Part shown: positions 21,302 to 32,563 of the stretch, piece after piece | How the letters are laid out: every line of letters starts with the position of its first letter | Position numbering within the stretch: position 1 is the stretch's first letter | Source of the DNA: Polysphondylium violaceum | Lineage: Eukaryota > Evosea > Eumycetozoa > Dictyosteliales > Dictyosteliaceae | Length of the DNA: 42,485 nucleotides | Reading direction: 5' to 3' | Assembly: GCA_000277445.1 (NCBI GenBank) | Contig: AJWJ01000169.1 | Location: forward strand, 1-42,485 | Notes under the pieces: generated by a model | The model's database searches: none | What the model saw: the letters and a program-made list of their open reading frames with translations, nothing else | Told to the model about the DNA's origin: nothing | Position numbers and translations under genes: made by a program

Positions 21302-24300
21302 ATGAGTGGTAAAAGTAATATTGATGTATCAAGTATTGGTACTTCAGCATCGATGTCTTCATTGGCTAGCATTGTTGGTAATAGTTCAAGTATTGGCTAT
21401 CTCTCTACAAAAAATGAATTGTTTGGCTCAACTTTATTCAAATTGCCAAATAAATTTAAAATTGTTGAGTCAAACACACCAATCATTATAGATATTTGTG
21501 TTGGATATTGTATTGGATTGTTAGAGAAATCATCAACTATAGATCAAATCAAATTACAGGAAAACAGAGAGGCTGCTTTATATTGGATCAACAGATTTTC
21601 ATATTACCCTCATCAACAGCCAACTGCTAGTGGTGGTAGTTCAAAGAATTCCAGTTCATCGGTATCGAGTGACCAACAAAATGAATTTATTCGTGCCCTC
21701 TCAAGGGATATAGAGTCACCTCCCAAGGAATCACCACTTTCCACATTGCCCATTGAATTTGTATTATATTTACTCAACTGCTATTTATTCAATCTTCCCA
21801 CTGCGCTGTTTTCGGATATTCGCGCAGATATTCTGGCATCGGCAGGTAGAGTGGATCCAATTGTGTTGTCCATCAATACACTATGTCACATACACATCAA
21901 TGTCATCAAACATGTACTTTTATTACTCAACCGTTTATATCTATCCAATCAAACGCTACTCAAGACTCTTGTGGAAATCTATTACGACGTATTTTTTGGC
22001 GGAGCAACATCAGAGGTTGCCACACCTACACCATCGGCAACCTCATTGAAAAACACACTAATGGTGATGATTAGGGAATATGATCAATTGTTTCTTTCAG
22101 TGGATCAATTGTCGTCAAGTCAACGTACACCCAAACTAATTCAAGGAGAAGAGATCTCTTTTGGGCCTGTGCATTATGTGCGTTATCAGATAAATACCAA
22201 CGATGCCACCGAGCAACAAGACAGCAATGTCAATCCCAACGTGAGATGCATCACACTCTGGGTATCCAATTACAGAATCCTGTATAAAACCTATTTACCA
22301 GAGAACCAGGATCTCTTGGAGCAGGAGGGCATCCCATTGTCGAGTATATATTCATTGAAAAAGAGTGGAGCAGAATCAAATAGCATTACTAGTGATAAGC
22401 TCAACAGCGCACCATTCATCATCCCATGCAAGGACATCAAAATTGTGACCAAAGATTTCAAAGTGCTCAATATCGGGTTCATGCTAAAGAGTGATTTGTC
22501 ATTATTTAGCACATTGATCAAGAAGCTGGCATTTAACAAACCTGTAAAGTCAATGTTTTGTTTTACAAATTCACAAGATACGAAAAAGAGTTCAGTATCG
22601 ATATCCAGCAACAGAATTCCACACAATAAACAAGCTCAACTCTACAATACATTCAATATCAATGAAGAGTATTCGCGTCAGTTGGGATACTCGATTGCCA
22701 GTCCTCCGGCCAATGCGCTCAAGCACTGGAGACTGACCCATATCAACTCCCGTCTCGATATTTGCCCCACCTACCCAAACTCTTTTATGATGCCCTCCAC
22801 TATCTCTGATGGCCAAATCAAAGAATTTGCACACTTTAGAATGAATAAAAGATTTCCAGTCTACTCTTGGTCCAATCCAACAGCGAGATTCTATTCCTTT
22901 ATCGCCATTTCCCATCAGCCCAGACTCGATTATCTCTCTGTTACTGCATCGGCCTTTGGTGACGATGATGAAGAAGATGATGATGACAATGATTCACATA
23001 CTGCCAACTATGACTATTTGTTGATTGAAGAGTATTACAAGATATCTTGTCAAGGCAAGGAAAAGATCCAACAATCAAGCATTTGTGTCTATGATACCGG
23101 CGCCACACCAAGAAACACCTTTGATTCATTTTATAAAGGAAATTCAAAGTTTGAATATCTAGGTCTACATACATACGAGCAAACTAAAAATAGTTACACC
23201 AAACTTTTAGACGCCCTTACAGGCTCCAATCCATTGGACAGCAAGCAAAAGTGGTTACAATGTGCAGAGATTAATGAATGGATGACCATTATCAATATTG
23301 TATTTAAATCTGTTTTGAAAATGGTTGAATCAATCCACACGAGTGGAAAATCAATTGTGATTCAGTCTGGAGATGGACACGATTTCAATGAACTCCTTCT
23401 CTCTAGTTTATGTCAATTGTTTTTGGATCCATACTATAGAACATTGGCGGGATTTCAAGTATTGATTCAAAAGGAATGGGTTCAGTTTGGTTATCCATTT
23501 GGCAAACAATTTAATAGTGGTAGCAATAGCAGTAAAACCAAGACCTATTTGCCCATGTCTTTTGTCATCTTTTGTCATTGTGTCGTTCATTTACTCCAAC
23601 AATATCCCATGGATTTCCAATTTAATCAAGAGTGTGTATTATTTATCTGTGAAAATATATTTAGTTGTAGATTTGGTAATTTTGTTTCAAAGACTCACAA
23701 GGACTTTGAACAAATGAGTATCGCCAAAAACACCAATTCCATTTGGATATATTTACTCTACAATAGTACCAAATTCATTAATCCAAATTACAAGAGTTTT
23801 TATTGTCTCTCTGTCCTGTCAATTCGTGAATTTAATATAGATAGTTTGTATTTTTGGTCAGAATACTTTACTTCTTGGATATCAACCGATCAACGTATTC
23901 TTACTCTCAAATCCCTGTCTATTCAAACACAATCATCTACAAACATATCTATTGAAAAACAAATCAATTTAAATTGTATTTCTTTACATACATTACCAGT
24001 ATTTTTATTCCATCTTAACATTTTTAAAATTATTCCAAATATTTTAAAAATTCAATTATCAGATAATTATTTTCAATATATACCTTTATCAATTTTAAAA
24101 TTTAAAAGTAAGTTCTTATTGATTATTAATATTATAATATATATATTTACTAATTTAAATGAAATAATAATTTTTATATAGATTTAAAAGAATTAATAAT
24201 TGATAATAATTTAATTAAAGATATATCTTCATTTGTTTGGCAATTATTATTTGAAACATTAAATCAATTGGAAACATTGTCATTATCTCAAAATTTATTA

Positions 24301-27300
24301 ACTCTTTTACCAAAAGATTTATCTTTGGGTATCAATTTAAAGAGATTAAATGTTTCAGATAATAGAATTCGTGCAGTTAGTCCACATATAATGAAATTGG
24401 TTGAATTAAAATACTTGAATATGAATAGAAATCAATTAAGATATATTCCCATTGAATTAACAAATCTTGTAGGTTTGGTAGATTTACAAATATCTCATAA
24501 TCAACTTCAAGGTGGTATTCCAGGTCAAATACAAAATCTAGAGAATTTGGAAACATTGGATCTTAGAAATAATTCATTGAATCGTATACCAGTGTCTATA
24601 TCTGCTCTAAAGAATTTAAAATTGATTTATTTATCTGATAATCAAATCAATAATATGCATCCATTGTGTTTATTGGGTGAAAGTGTACAAGAAATTCACT
24701 TAGATAATAACAATATCACAGAGATTCCAATGGAAATACAAAAATTGGTGAATATAACTGTACTATCTTTATCAAACAACAAAATACAATCTATTCCAGA
24801 TGAATTGATGCAATTGGCAGCCATTAAAATTCTAAGATTATCAAATAATTTAATCTCTTGGCTACCACCAACTATTTGTTTGTTGGAGAAACTAGAATGT
24901 TTGTATTTATCAAATAATCAAATCGATAGATTCCCCGAAACCCTTGGTATGTTGGCCAATTTGAATGTATTGGAAATTGTTGGTAATAAATTAAGTGGCA
25001 AGCAGTTTGTCGCCAAAGAAGCAGGTAAAGATGGTGTCCAAGACATGCTTAATCAAATGAAAGAGTTTATTGAAAGAACTCAACCATCCCTGAGAAGTAA
25101 ATTAATCTTTGTCGGTCATACTAGAATGGGTACCAAACAATCTTTATCAAATCTTTTATTCTCCAAGGAAAAGAAACAAACTAAATCTAGCAACACAGCA
25201 AATGGTTCCTATTCAATCATTGACCCAAATACAAAATCTTTGGGATACGATATCGATAGTGTCTTTATTGATGTCAACAACAAGAATGTAGAATTGTTTA
25301 TTTGGGAGCTTTTAGATGATAGCAATCTCTGGCCTTACCAAAGCTTATTGTTGACCGAGAAAACAGTCTATGTTGTTGAATACCAATTCAAGTCAAAGGA
25401 GGTCAATAGCACTGTATTGGATTATTGGTTGAATCAAATCTGTTCAAGATTTAACAACAACAATGTGAAGATCATGGCTGTTGGTATCATAGACTATCAA
25501 GATGAATCCACCGATATCACTGACAAGACATTGAATGATTGGTTGAGTAAATGGAAGCAAATCAATCAATCAAAAGTCTACATGGGTCGTACAATTGATT
25601 TTATGTTTATCTCTAATCATCTCTCGTCTGATAGTGATGAAATTTTAAATATTAAACAAAAGATTGTAGATTCATTAGAGAAAAAGACTATTATGAATGA
25701 AATTATTCCCTCTCCTTTCTTGGTGTTGGAGAAGTATATTATTGATAAGAGAAACAGTAGTTTGGCAACCACAGGAAACAATAGCAGTCCACCATTAAAT
25801 TCAAGTAGTAATATTTTACCTTTATCTCCAGATAAATCTACAAACAATAGTAGTACTGGAACCATAGGTGGCGGTGCTGTAAATAATTTATATTTCTTAC
25901 CAAGAGATGATTTAGTTGAAATGGCTTCAGCTTGTAATATTAAAGGACGTGCCAAGGTTACCAATGCAATTAAATTTTTGGAAAACAGTGGAACAATCCT
26001 GCCCATTGGTCAAGATTATCAAAATGCTAATCTTGTTATCTCCAATCCTCAATGGTTCCTTTCTTTATCAACATCTATTATTCAATCAAATAGCACCAGC
26101 TCTATGAATATAAAGAAACAAGATTTACTTGCAATCATTGTCAATCAAATGAATAATAATAACAACTCTACCTTATTGAACAGAGTAATGGATCTAATGA
26201 TCAAATATGAATTGATCTCATGTATTAATCAACAATCTGGTTTGAATCAAAGTTTGAATTCCTCAATGAACAAATTAAATTTATCTTCTTCCTCTTCATC
26301 ATTGAATTTGTCTAGTGGGAATAGTAGTAACAATACAACATTTACAATTAATCAATTAAACAATCAACTTGCAACCGACATAGATGAATGGATTCAATAC
26401 TATAGAGTTCAATATCAAAAGCAAAGCTATCAAGTGGGCAATATGGTGTTTTTGGAGAGATTTGTTGAATTCAAAAACTGGATTCCCGTGTCTTTATTCA
26501 ATTCTTTGAAACACAGATTCTATCAATTCTTGACGCTAGAGTCTGAAAACACTTTGGAGAAAAAGTTGGCATTTACATTCAACGAGAGTGAGAACGATAA
26601 CGACGTGGTTAGATTATATCTCTGCCAATTCAGCAACACTGGCATCCAAGTGTTGTTGACTGCCAATGATAAGTCATCCACCATGTTTTACATTCAAGAC
26701 TTGTTTAACAAGTTTTTGGCAATATTGAAATCATTGGTGTCTTCCAAATACGTACATCTTCAATACGATGTCAATGTTGTGTGTTACTGTGCACATTGCT
26801 CCAAATCCCACCACAGAGTCGCTGCAGCCAGCAGTGGACAGAAACCTCATTTCTTTTCACTGGATCTTTGCGAATTGGCATACTTGTTTGGTATCACCAC
26901 TCTCACTTGTGCTCAATCCAAGGAACAGGTGGCCTTGTCGTTGCTGGCTCCCGATATCACCATGGATCTCTTTGGTGGCAAGATTATCAAGGAATCCAGT
27001 ATTGTATATGGCAAAGAGCTCGGTAGAGGTGGTTTTGGTGTTGTCACCCTGGGCAAATTCAACAACATGGATGTAGCAATCAAGAAGTTGTTGATTGATT
27101 ATTCAAGATACCAACAAGATGACCAACAAGAATCAAACAAGAGTAACAGTGATTTGTCTAAACTCACCGCCTCAACCACGACCAACAGCAACAAGATAAC
27201 CATCAACATTGATCAAATCAATCCTGCAGATGAGGAAGAGATTATCCAATGCTTTAGAGACTTCCGTCGAGAGGCCTATGTTTTACAAAGATTCCAAGAC

Positions 27301-28596
27301 TCTCAACATATATTGAAATTGATTGGTGTCATTCTATCGCCACCCTGTTTGGTCACCGAGTTTGTTGGTAAAGGTGATTTAGAGAAATACATTCAAGCCA
27401 ACGCTCCCCTTCCTCTGGACCATGCCATCAAGCTCGCCAGAGACATAGCCATGGGTATGAACGAGATCCACGGCAGCAGCGAAAACACAGACGAGTCATC
27501 AGTGTTGTCGACAACATCACTCCAACACAATGATCTCAAGCCTCCCAATATCCTGATGAAACATTATCCAAATGAAATGCTTGTCAATGATCCCAATAGT
27601 CCCACTGGCAACAACAACCATTTGCAAACATTTGCCATCATTGCCGATCTGGGCACTGTGTTTGACGGCACTGGATCGCGTGTGTTGGGCAGACTCGTCG
27701 ACAACCCCATTTACTTGGCACCCGAGGTCATGAAGAACCCATTCAACTATGATGCCAAATGCGACGTGTACAGTTATGGTGTAATATTGTGGGAGATGGT
27801 GTCGTCTACGGGCGGGTACTTTGCAGACACGACTTTCTTTGGCGGCATCGAAGACATGATTATCAAGGGCAAGCGTCCACCCATTCCTCCACCCAACCAG
27901 TTATATCAATTACAACAGGGCGAGAACGAACAACTCAAATACCAAGCAGCAGCTTCATTCACTACTTTGATTCAACAATGCTGGAGCTCTGATCCCAAAC
28001 AACGTCCCTCCTTTTCCACCATTTTGGATATCATTGAGCAAATGGACCCAAGATACAAAGCACCTCCAAGATCATCACCATCATCCAAACCAATCCTCTC
28101 TCCAGCACCACTCAAACGAACAATCACACCGCCTCAAACCCCACTACGATCATCCTCATCGACAATCTCTCCACCCATCTCACCTCTCAAATCCTCATCT
28201 TCATCAGTTGTCTCATCGCCATCGTCTACACCCCCAACACCATTACGCACGTCCTCCTCGTCCGCCGTCTCATCGCCCCCAACCAGTCCGATCGCCCCCA
28301 CACCCACACCGCCATCCCGCACACCCATCTCGCCTCTCAAAACCTCGTCCTCGTCCACACCACCCCCAACACCATTACGCACATCCTCGTCATCGGCAAT
28401 AGACTCATCGCCAAGCAATCCCTCAAGCCCTACCCCCACACCACCCCCTCGAACTCCAGCTGTTCCCCCCAGATCACCGCTATCCAATAGCAGCAGCAGC
28501 ATAAACCCCACTCCCTCTCCTCCCCCAAGAACGTTACCCAAACCTGTCGTGCAACCCCGCAGTGCTTTTTCAAAACCCCCCTCAAATGGAAATTAA
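21302..28596 (+). CDS. Roco-family kinase with inactive myotubularin-like domain
   Basis: Exons 21302-24107 and 24182-28596, 2406 residues. Order: a GRAM-like start; myotubularin-related domain (~480-850) whose CX5R signature reads QSGDGHDFN, with Cys as Ser689 and Arg as Phe695, so it is a pseudophosphatase; about eleven LRRs (~905-1210); Roc domain (~1235-1450) with a damaged P-loop (GHTRMGTK, K displaced) and no clear DxxG; COR (~1500-1830, YFLPRDDLVEMA, NPQWFLSLS); kinase (~1875-2230); Pro/Ser-rich tail. The kinase looks competent: GRGGFG, VAIK K1903, HND D2053, N2058 and DLG D2091, although R of HRD is Asn. Roco proteins such as Pats1, GbpC and LRRK2 signal in cytokinesis and chemotaxis. 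The myotubularin-LRR-Roc-COR-kinase order recalls Pats1, but no WD40 repeats are present. The exact orthologue is unsure. Confidence 0.88.
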
Positions 28597-28961
28597 ATAA
28601 AATTATAAATAAAATGAAATATAATATAATTAAATTAAATTAAATTGAATATGTGCTTTCCCAATGGGAAACAAAACACTAAATATCTATCCATCATTAC
28701 ACAAACATTCCCTATTTTTTGAGAGGGAGATGATTATTTCACGAGATTTCGTTGATTTTCAACCCCCTTTCAGCACACTTTGTTATGGCGGGAATATAAA
28801 TTTTCTTTTTTTTAATTTTTGAAAATACAAATTATTTTTTTGTTTTGACAATTTTTTCACCACGAAATCTCTTCACATTATTTCTCTCATCTTTTATTGT
28901 ATCACGTTATCTCTATCTTTGTAGTGTTATTTATAAATCAATAAACCAATAAACAACAACC
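28597..28961. other. Argonaute promoter region
   Basis: 365 bases between the Roco stop and the Argonaute start. It contains a TTAAA-type tandem repeat (28625-28645), a TATAAA box at 28795-28800, T-runs, and a 10-base inverted repeat GAGATTTCGT (28743-28752) / ACGAAATCTC (28862-28871). Confidence 0.5.
28795..28800 (+). promoter_or_regulatory. Putative TATA box of the Argonaute gene
   Basis: TATAAA followed by T-rich DNA, the usual dictyostelid core-promoter arrangement, 162 bases before the start codon. Confidence 0.35.
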
Positions 28962-29513
28962 ATGTCCCATCACGGTAAAGGAAAAGGTGGTAAAGGTAAA
29001 CAAGAACCTGAACCTCCACAACCTTTGCGTATAGCTAAAAGACCACCTCAACCTGCTTCTCAAGAAGAAGAAGAGGGTTTCCCTGCTTTAGGTGCCAAAC
29101 AACCTTCACCATCGAAACAACAACAACCAAAGCAACAGCAACAACAACAACAACAACAACCAAAGCAACAACAACAACAGCAACCTAAACAACAACAACC
29201 TAAACAACAACCACCTAAACAACAACAACAACAACAGCAACCACCTAAGCAACAGCAACAACAACAACAACAACCACCTAAGCAACAACAACCTCCACCT
29301 GGCTTTGCACCAAGAGAGTATGAGAATCCATACCAACAGCAACAATCGCGTCCAGGTACAACCCCGCAACCAAGTTCAAGTTCCGCTCCATCATGGGGCA
29401 CCAGTGGTTCCGCTCCATCTTGGGGAAGCAGTAATGCTCCCAGTGCTGCCGAATTACTAAAACAAACCCAAACCCAACAAGCTCCAACCCCAAAACCAGC
29501 AACAACAACAACC

Positions 29514-29544
<31 letters not shown>

Positions 29545-32066
29545 GTGGTGCTGCTCAACAACAACCATCAACTTCTACCACTGGCCAATCAGTGATTCCA
29601 TCCAATGTACCAAGAGGTCGTTTAAGACCAGAAGTTAGAGATATTGATGTCGTTGGTCTTGCTCCCCAAACTGGTCAAGTTGGTTTACACCGTAGTTCAA
29701 GACGTGTAAATATCTACACCAACTTTTTCCCAATGATATTTAAAAATAGAGCAATCTATCAATATCAAGTAGATTTCACTGTAAGTAATAGATTATTTAA
29801 TCATATATATTAATATAATAATACTAATATCTTTTTTTTTAAAAAATATAATAGCCTGAACAAGAAACTAGAGATCGTAGAACTTATTTAGTTTCTCAAT
29901 TAAACTTCCCTGTCTTTAGATATGATGGTTCAGCTCAACTCTATCTTCCAATCAGAGTCGAAGACAAAGGTGTAACTATTGATGGTATCAGAGTTCAAAT
30001 CAAAATGGTTAAACCAATCTCTAGTCAAGAAAAAGAAGCTGTACAATTCTTTAATATTTTAACTAAAAAGGTACTATACATCATCTCTCATCGATTAATT
30101 ATGTATAGACATCTAATATATAATTCATAACACTACAGTTTTTCTTTTTAATGGGATATTCAATGATTGGTAGAAATTACTATACCAATGTAAATGCTTA
30201 CTTTATGAAAGAGTACAATTTACAAATTTGGAAAGGTTTTACATCAAGTGTTAGTTTTATTGAAGAAGGTGCTGCACTCTTGTGTGATATGTCTTCCAAA
30301 GTCGTGAGATCTATTGATGTATTACAAAAATTCAATGAATTGAATTTTGCTAGATCACCATGTGAAAATGTTGTTGAAAATGCTATTGTTTTAACTAGGT
30401 AAACTATTATTATTTATTTATTATTATATATCAATGATTATATTTATTAATTTAATTTAATTATAGATATAATAATAAAACATATAGAATTACAGGTGTA
30501 GCTTGGAATGTAAAATTAACTGATAAAATGGATGCCAATTTACCAAGTTATATCGAATACTATCGTCAACATTACCCAAAATACCCCATCAAAGATTTAA
30601 AACAACCATTGTTGGAAACTCAAATTCGATTCCAAGGCAAACCAAAGAAAGCCTATTTGGTTCCTGAACTCTGTCACATTACTGGTCTTGGTGAAGAGAT
30701 CTCTAGTAATTTCCATGTTATGGCAGAGGTTGCCAAGTTTTCAAATGTTGAACCACCCGCTCGTATCAAAGAGTTGAATGATTTCATTGGTAGACTTCCT
30801 GCCAATGACAAGGTTGCCAAAGAACTCGACGACTGGGGTGTCTCTTACAATCCCTCTCTCAAAGTCGAGGGTGTCTGCCTACCACCACCTCAACTCCATG
30901 TCTTTAGAAACACACTCCGTGACACTGATTGGGTCTTTTTGGTCAGCAAAGATGACTATGCCAAGTGCAAAGACACCGTCTCCATTCTCACAAAGGAAAC
31001 TGGTCTCCCTGATCCCATCGTCGTCCATCCCACCATTGTCAGAAGAGGCAGAGATATCGACCCACGTGGCTACATCAACGAGCTCCAGTACTATGCCCAA
31101 AAGGACATCAAGTTGTTTATCATTATCATTCCACAAAATGCCAAAGACATTTACAACGTCATCAAGCAAAGGTGTTTGATGGAATTCAAGGTACTCACTC
31201 AATGTATCTATCTCCGTACCTTTTTAAAGGGTAGACCCGTTGCTCAAAAACTTAATCAACAAATGGTTGCCAAGATGGGTGAAGCCCCATGGATTTTGAA
31301 AAACCCCGCCCATCCAAACATCCCCAAGAAAACTATGGTCATTGGTATCGATGTCGGTCACAACTCTGACACCAACGGTCGATCTGTAGTTGGTTTTGTC
31401 GCCTCTCTAGACAATGACTATTGCGCTTTTTATTCCAAGGCCGTCGTTCAATCCAAATCGGGTAAGGAAATCATTGATGACAGTCTCTATGGCTGCACTT
31501 TGGAGGCCTTGAAACGTTATCACAAGAAAAACAACACACTCCCCGAGGTTGTTATTGTCTATAGAGATGGTGTTGGCGATGGTATGTTGAAATTGGTCAA
31601 AGACTTTGAAGTCGAAGCCATGAATCGTGCATTCATCGACACCCCCTCTATCTATGGCACCAAGCCCAAACTTGTGTACATCATTGTCAAAAAGAACACC
31701 AACGTCAGATTCTTCCAAGGTGACTCTCTTCAAAACTACAATCAATTTAGAAATCCAGAACCAGGCACATTGATTGAAACCAAGGTCACTCATCCCGGCT
31801 GGTATGATTTCTTTTTGGTCAGCCAAGTCGCCTTTAAGGGTAGTGTAAACCCCACTCACTATAATGTCATTAGAGACGATGCTCAAATCCCCAGAGATGC
31901 ACTCCAACAATTTACCTTTGCCATGTGTCACTTGTATTTCAATTTTGATAAATCTGTTCGTGTCCCTGCTCCATGTCAATATGCTCATAGATTGGCTTTC
32001 CTCATTGGTAGAAATGTTCATCACAATGCTGCCGATGAATTGGCTCACAATTTATATTTCCTTTAA
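28962..32066 (+). CDS. Piwi-clade Argonaute, slicer motif intact
   Basis: Four exons: 28962-29780, 29855-30070, 30139-30398 and 30467-32066, 964 residues. It binds small RNAs and should cleave or silence matching transcripts. The N-terminal ~240 residues are a basic GKGKGGKGK start, glutamine/proline repeats and a threonine run. The N domain follows (RVNIYTNFFPMIF), then PAZ (~400-510, TYRITGVAW, YYRQHYP, KQPLL), MID (~560-700, with IKQRC and LTQC) and PIWI (~720-960). The catalytic tetrad is complete: D727 (GIDVGH), E766 (GKEIIDD), D799 (YRDGVGDG) and H939 (PCQYAHRLA). The PAZ-to-PIWI features (YLVPELCHITGL) favour the Piwi clade, as in the D. discoideum agn genes. Codon use is GC-richer in the last exon, which suggests good expression. 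Confidence 0.93.
29110..29300 (+). repeat. CAA/CAG repeat coding for glutamine-rich tract
   Basis: Imperfect CAA/CAG runs broken by CCT/AAG codons encode several Q-runs spaced by PPK or PK in the Argonaute N-terminus. A second trinucleotide run of ACT/ACA codons for threonine lies at about 29502-29541. Such repeats are common in dictyostelid proteins. Confidence 0.85.
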
Positions 32067-32563
32067 TTGATTGTCTGATGGGTTTATGTATTCCCAATCC
32101 CGTCGTTGCCTTCTACCAAAAAAAAAAAATTCAAAAAAATTCAAAAAAATTCAAAAAAAAAAAATCTATTTTTATTTTTCATCATCATTTTTTTCATCAT
32201 CATTTTTATTATAATAAATTATTATTATCATATCAATCAATTTACTTTTCCTTAGTTTTATTTTAGATTAGTTTTAAAAAAATTCAACTTATTTATTTAT
32301 TTCTTGCATTGTATTTATTATTTGTATAATTAGATATCTATTTCATATTTTATGAAAAAAACTCCACAAATCGGAGACTATTTTAAATTTTTTGGGTTAT
32401 TTTTTTTATTATAAAAATTAAATTTTAATTTTTTTTTTTGTCAGTTTTTCTGTTGGGGGGATTTTACATTTGTGTGTTTTTTCATTACCCTCTCACAATA
32501 TCTTTTTTGTTTTCTATATATTATTTATTTATTTATTTATTTATTTAAACAACACTCCTAAAG
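32067..32563. other. Intergenic region, Argonaute to Armadillo-pseudokinase gene
   Basis: No gene seen. It holds the Argonaute 3' flank with a tandem A-rich repeat (AATTCAAAAAA units at about 32119-32160), a CATCATCATT repeat (32178-32205), T-runs, and a (TTTA)n tract at 32520-32547 ending 16 bases before the next start codon. Confidence 0.5.

Noticed and set aside
28134-28541. 135-residue Gly/Asp-rich open frame opposite the Roco tail
   Set aside because: It is the antisense shadow of the Pro/Ser-rich coding sequence, an expected artefact of CC-rich codons.
29060-29515. Cys/Gly- and Leu-rich open frames opposite the Argonaute N-terminus
   Set aside because: Antisense readings of CAA/CAG repeats; no independent evidence for a gene.
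31407-32048. 213-residue antisense open frame in the Argonaute PIWI exon
   Set aside because: It overlaps a strongly conserved PIWI domain on the other strand and has no recognisable motif, so it is a shadow of codon bias.
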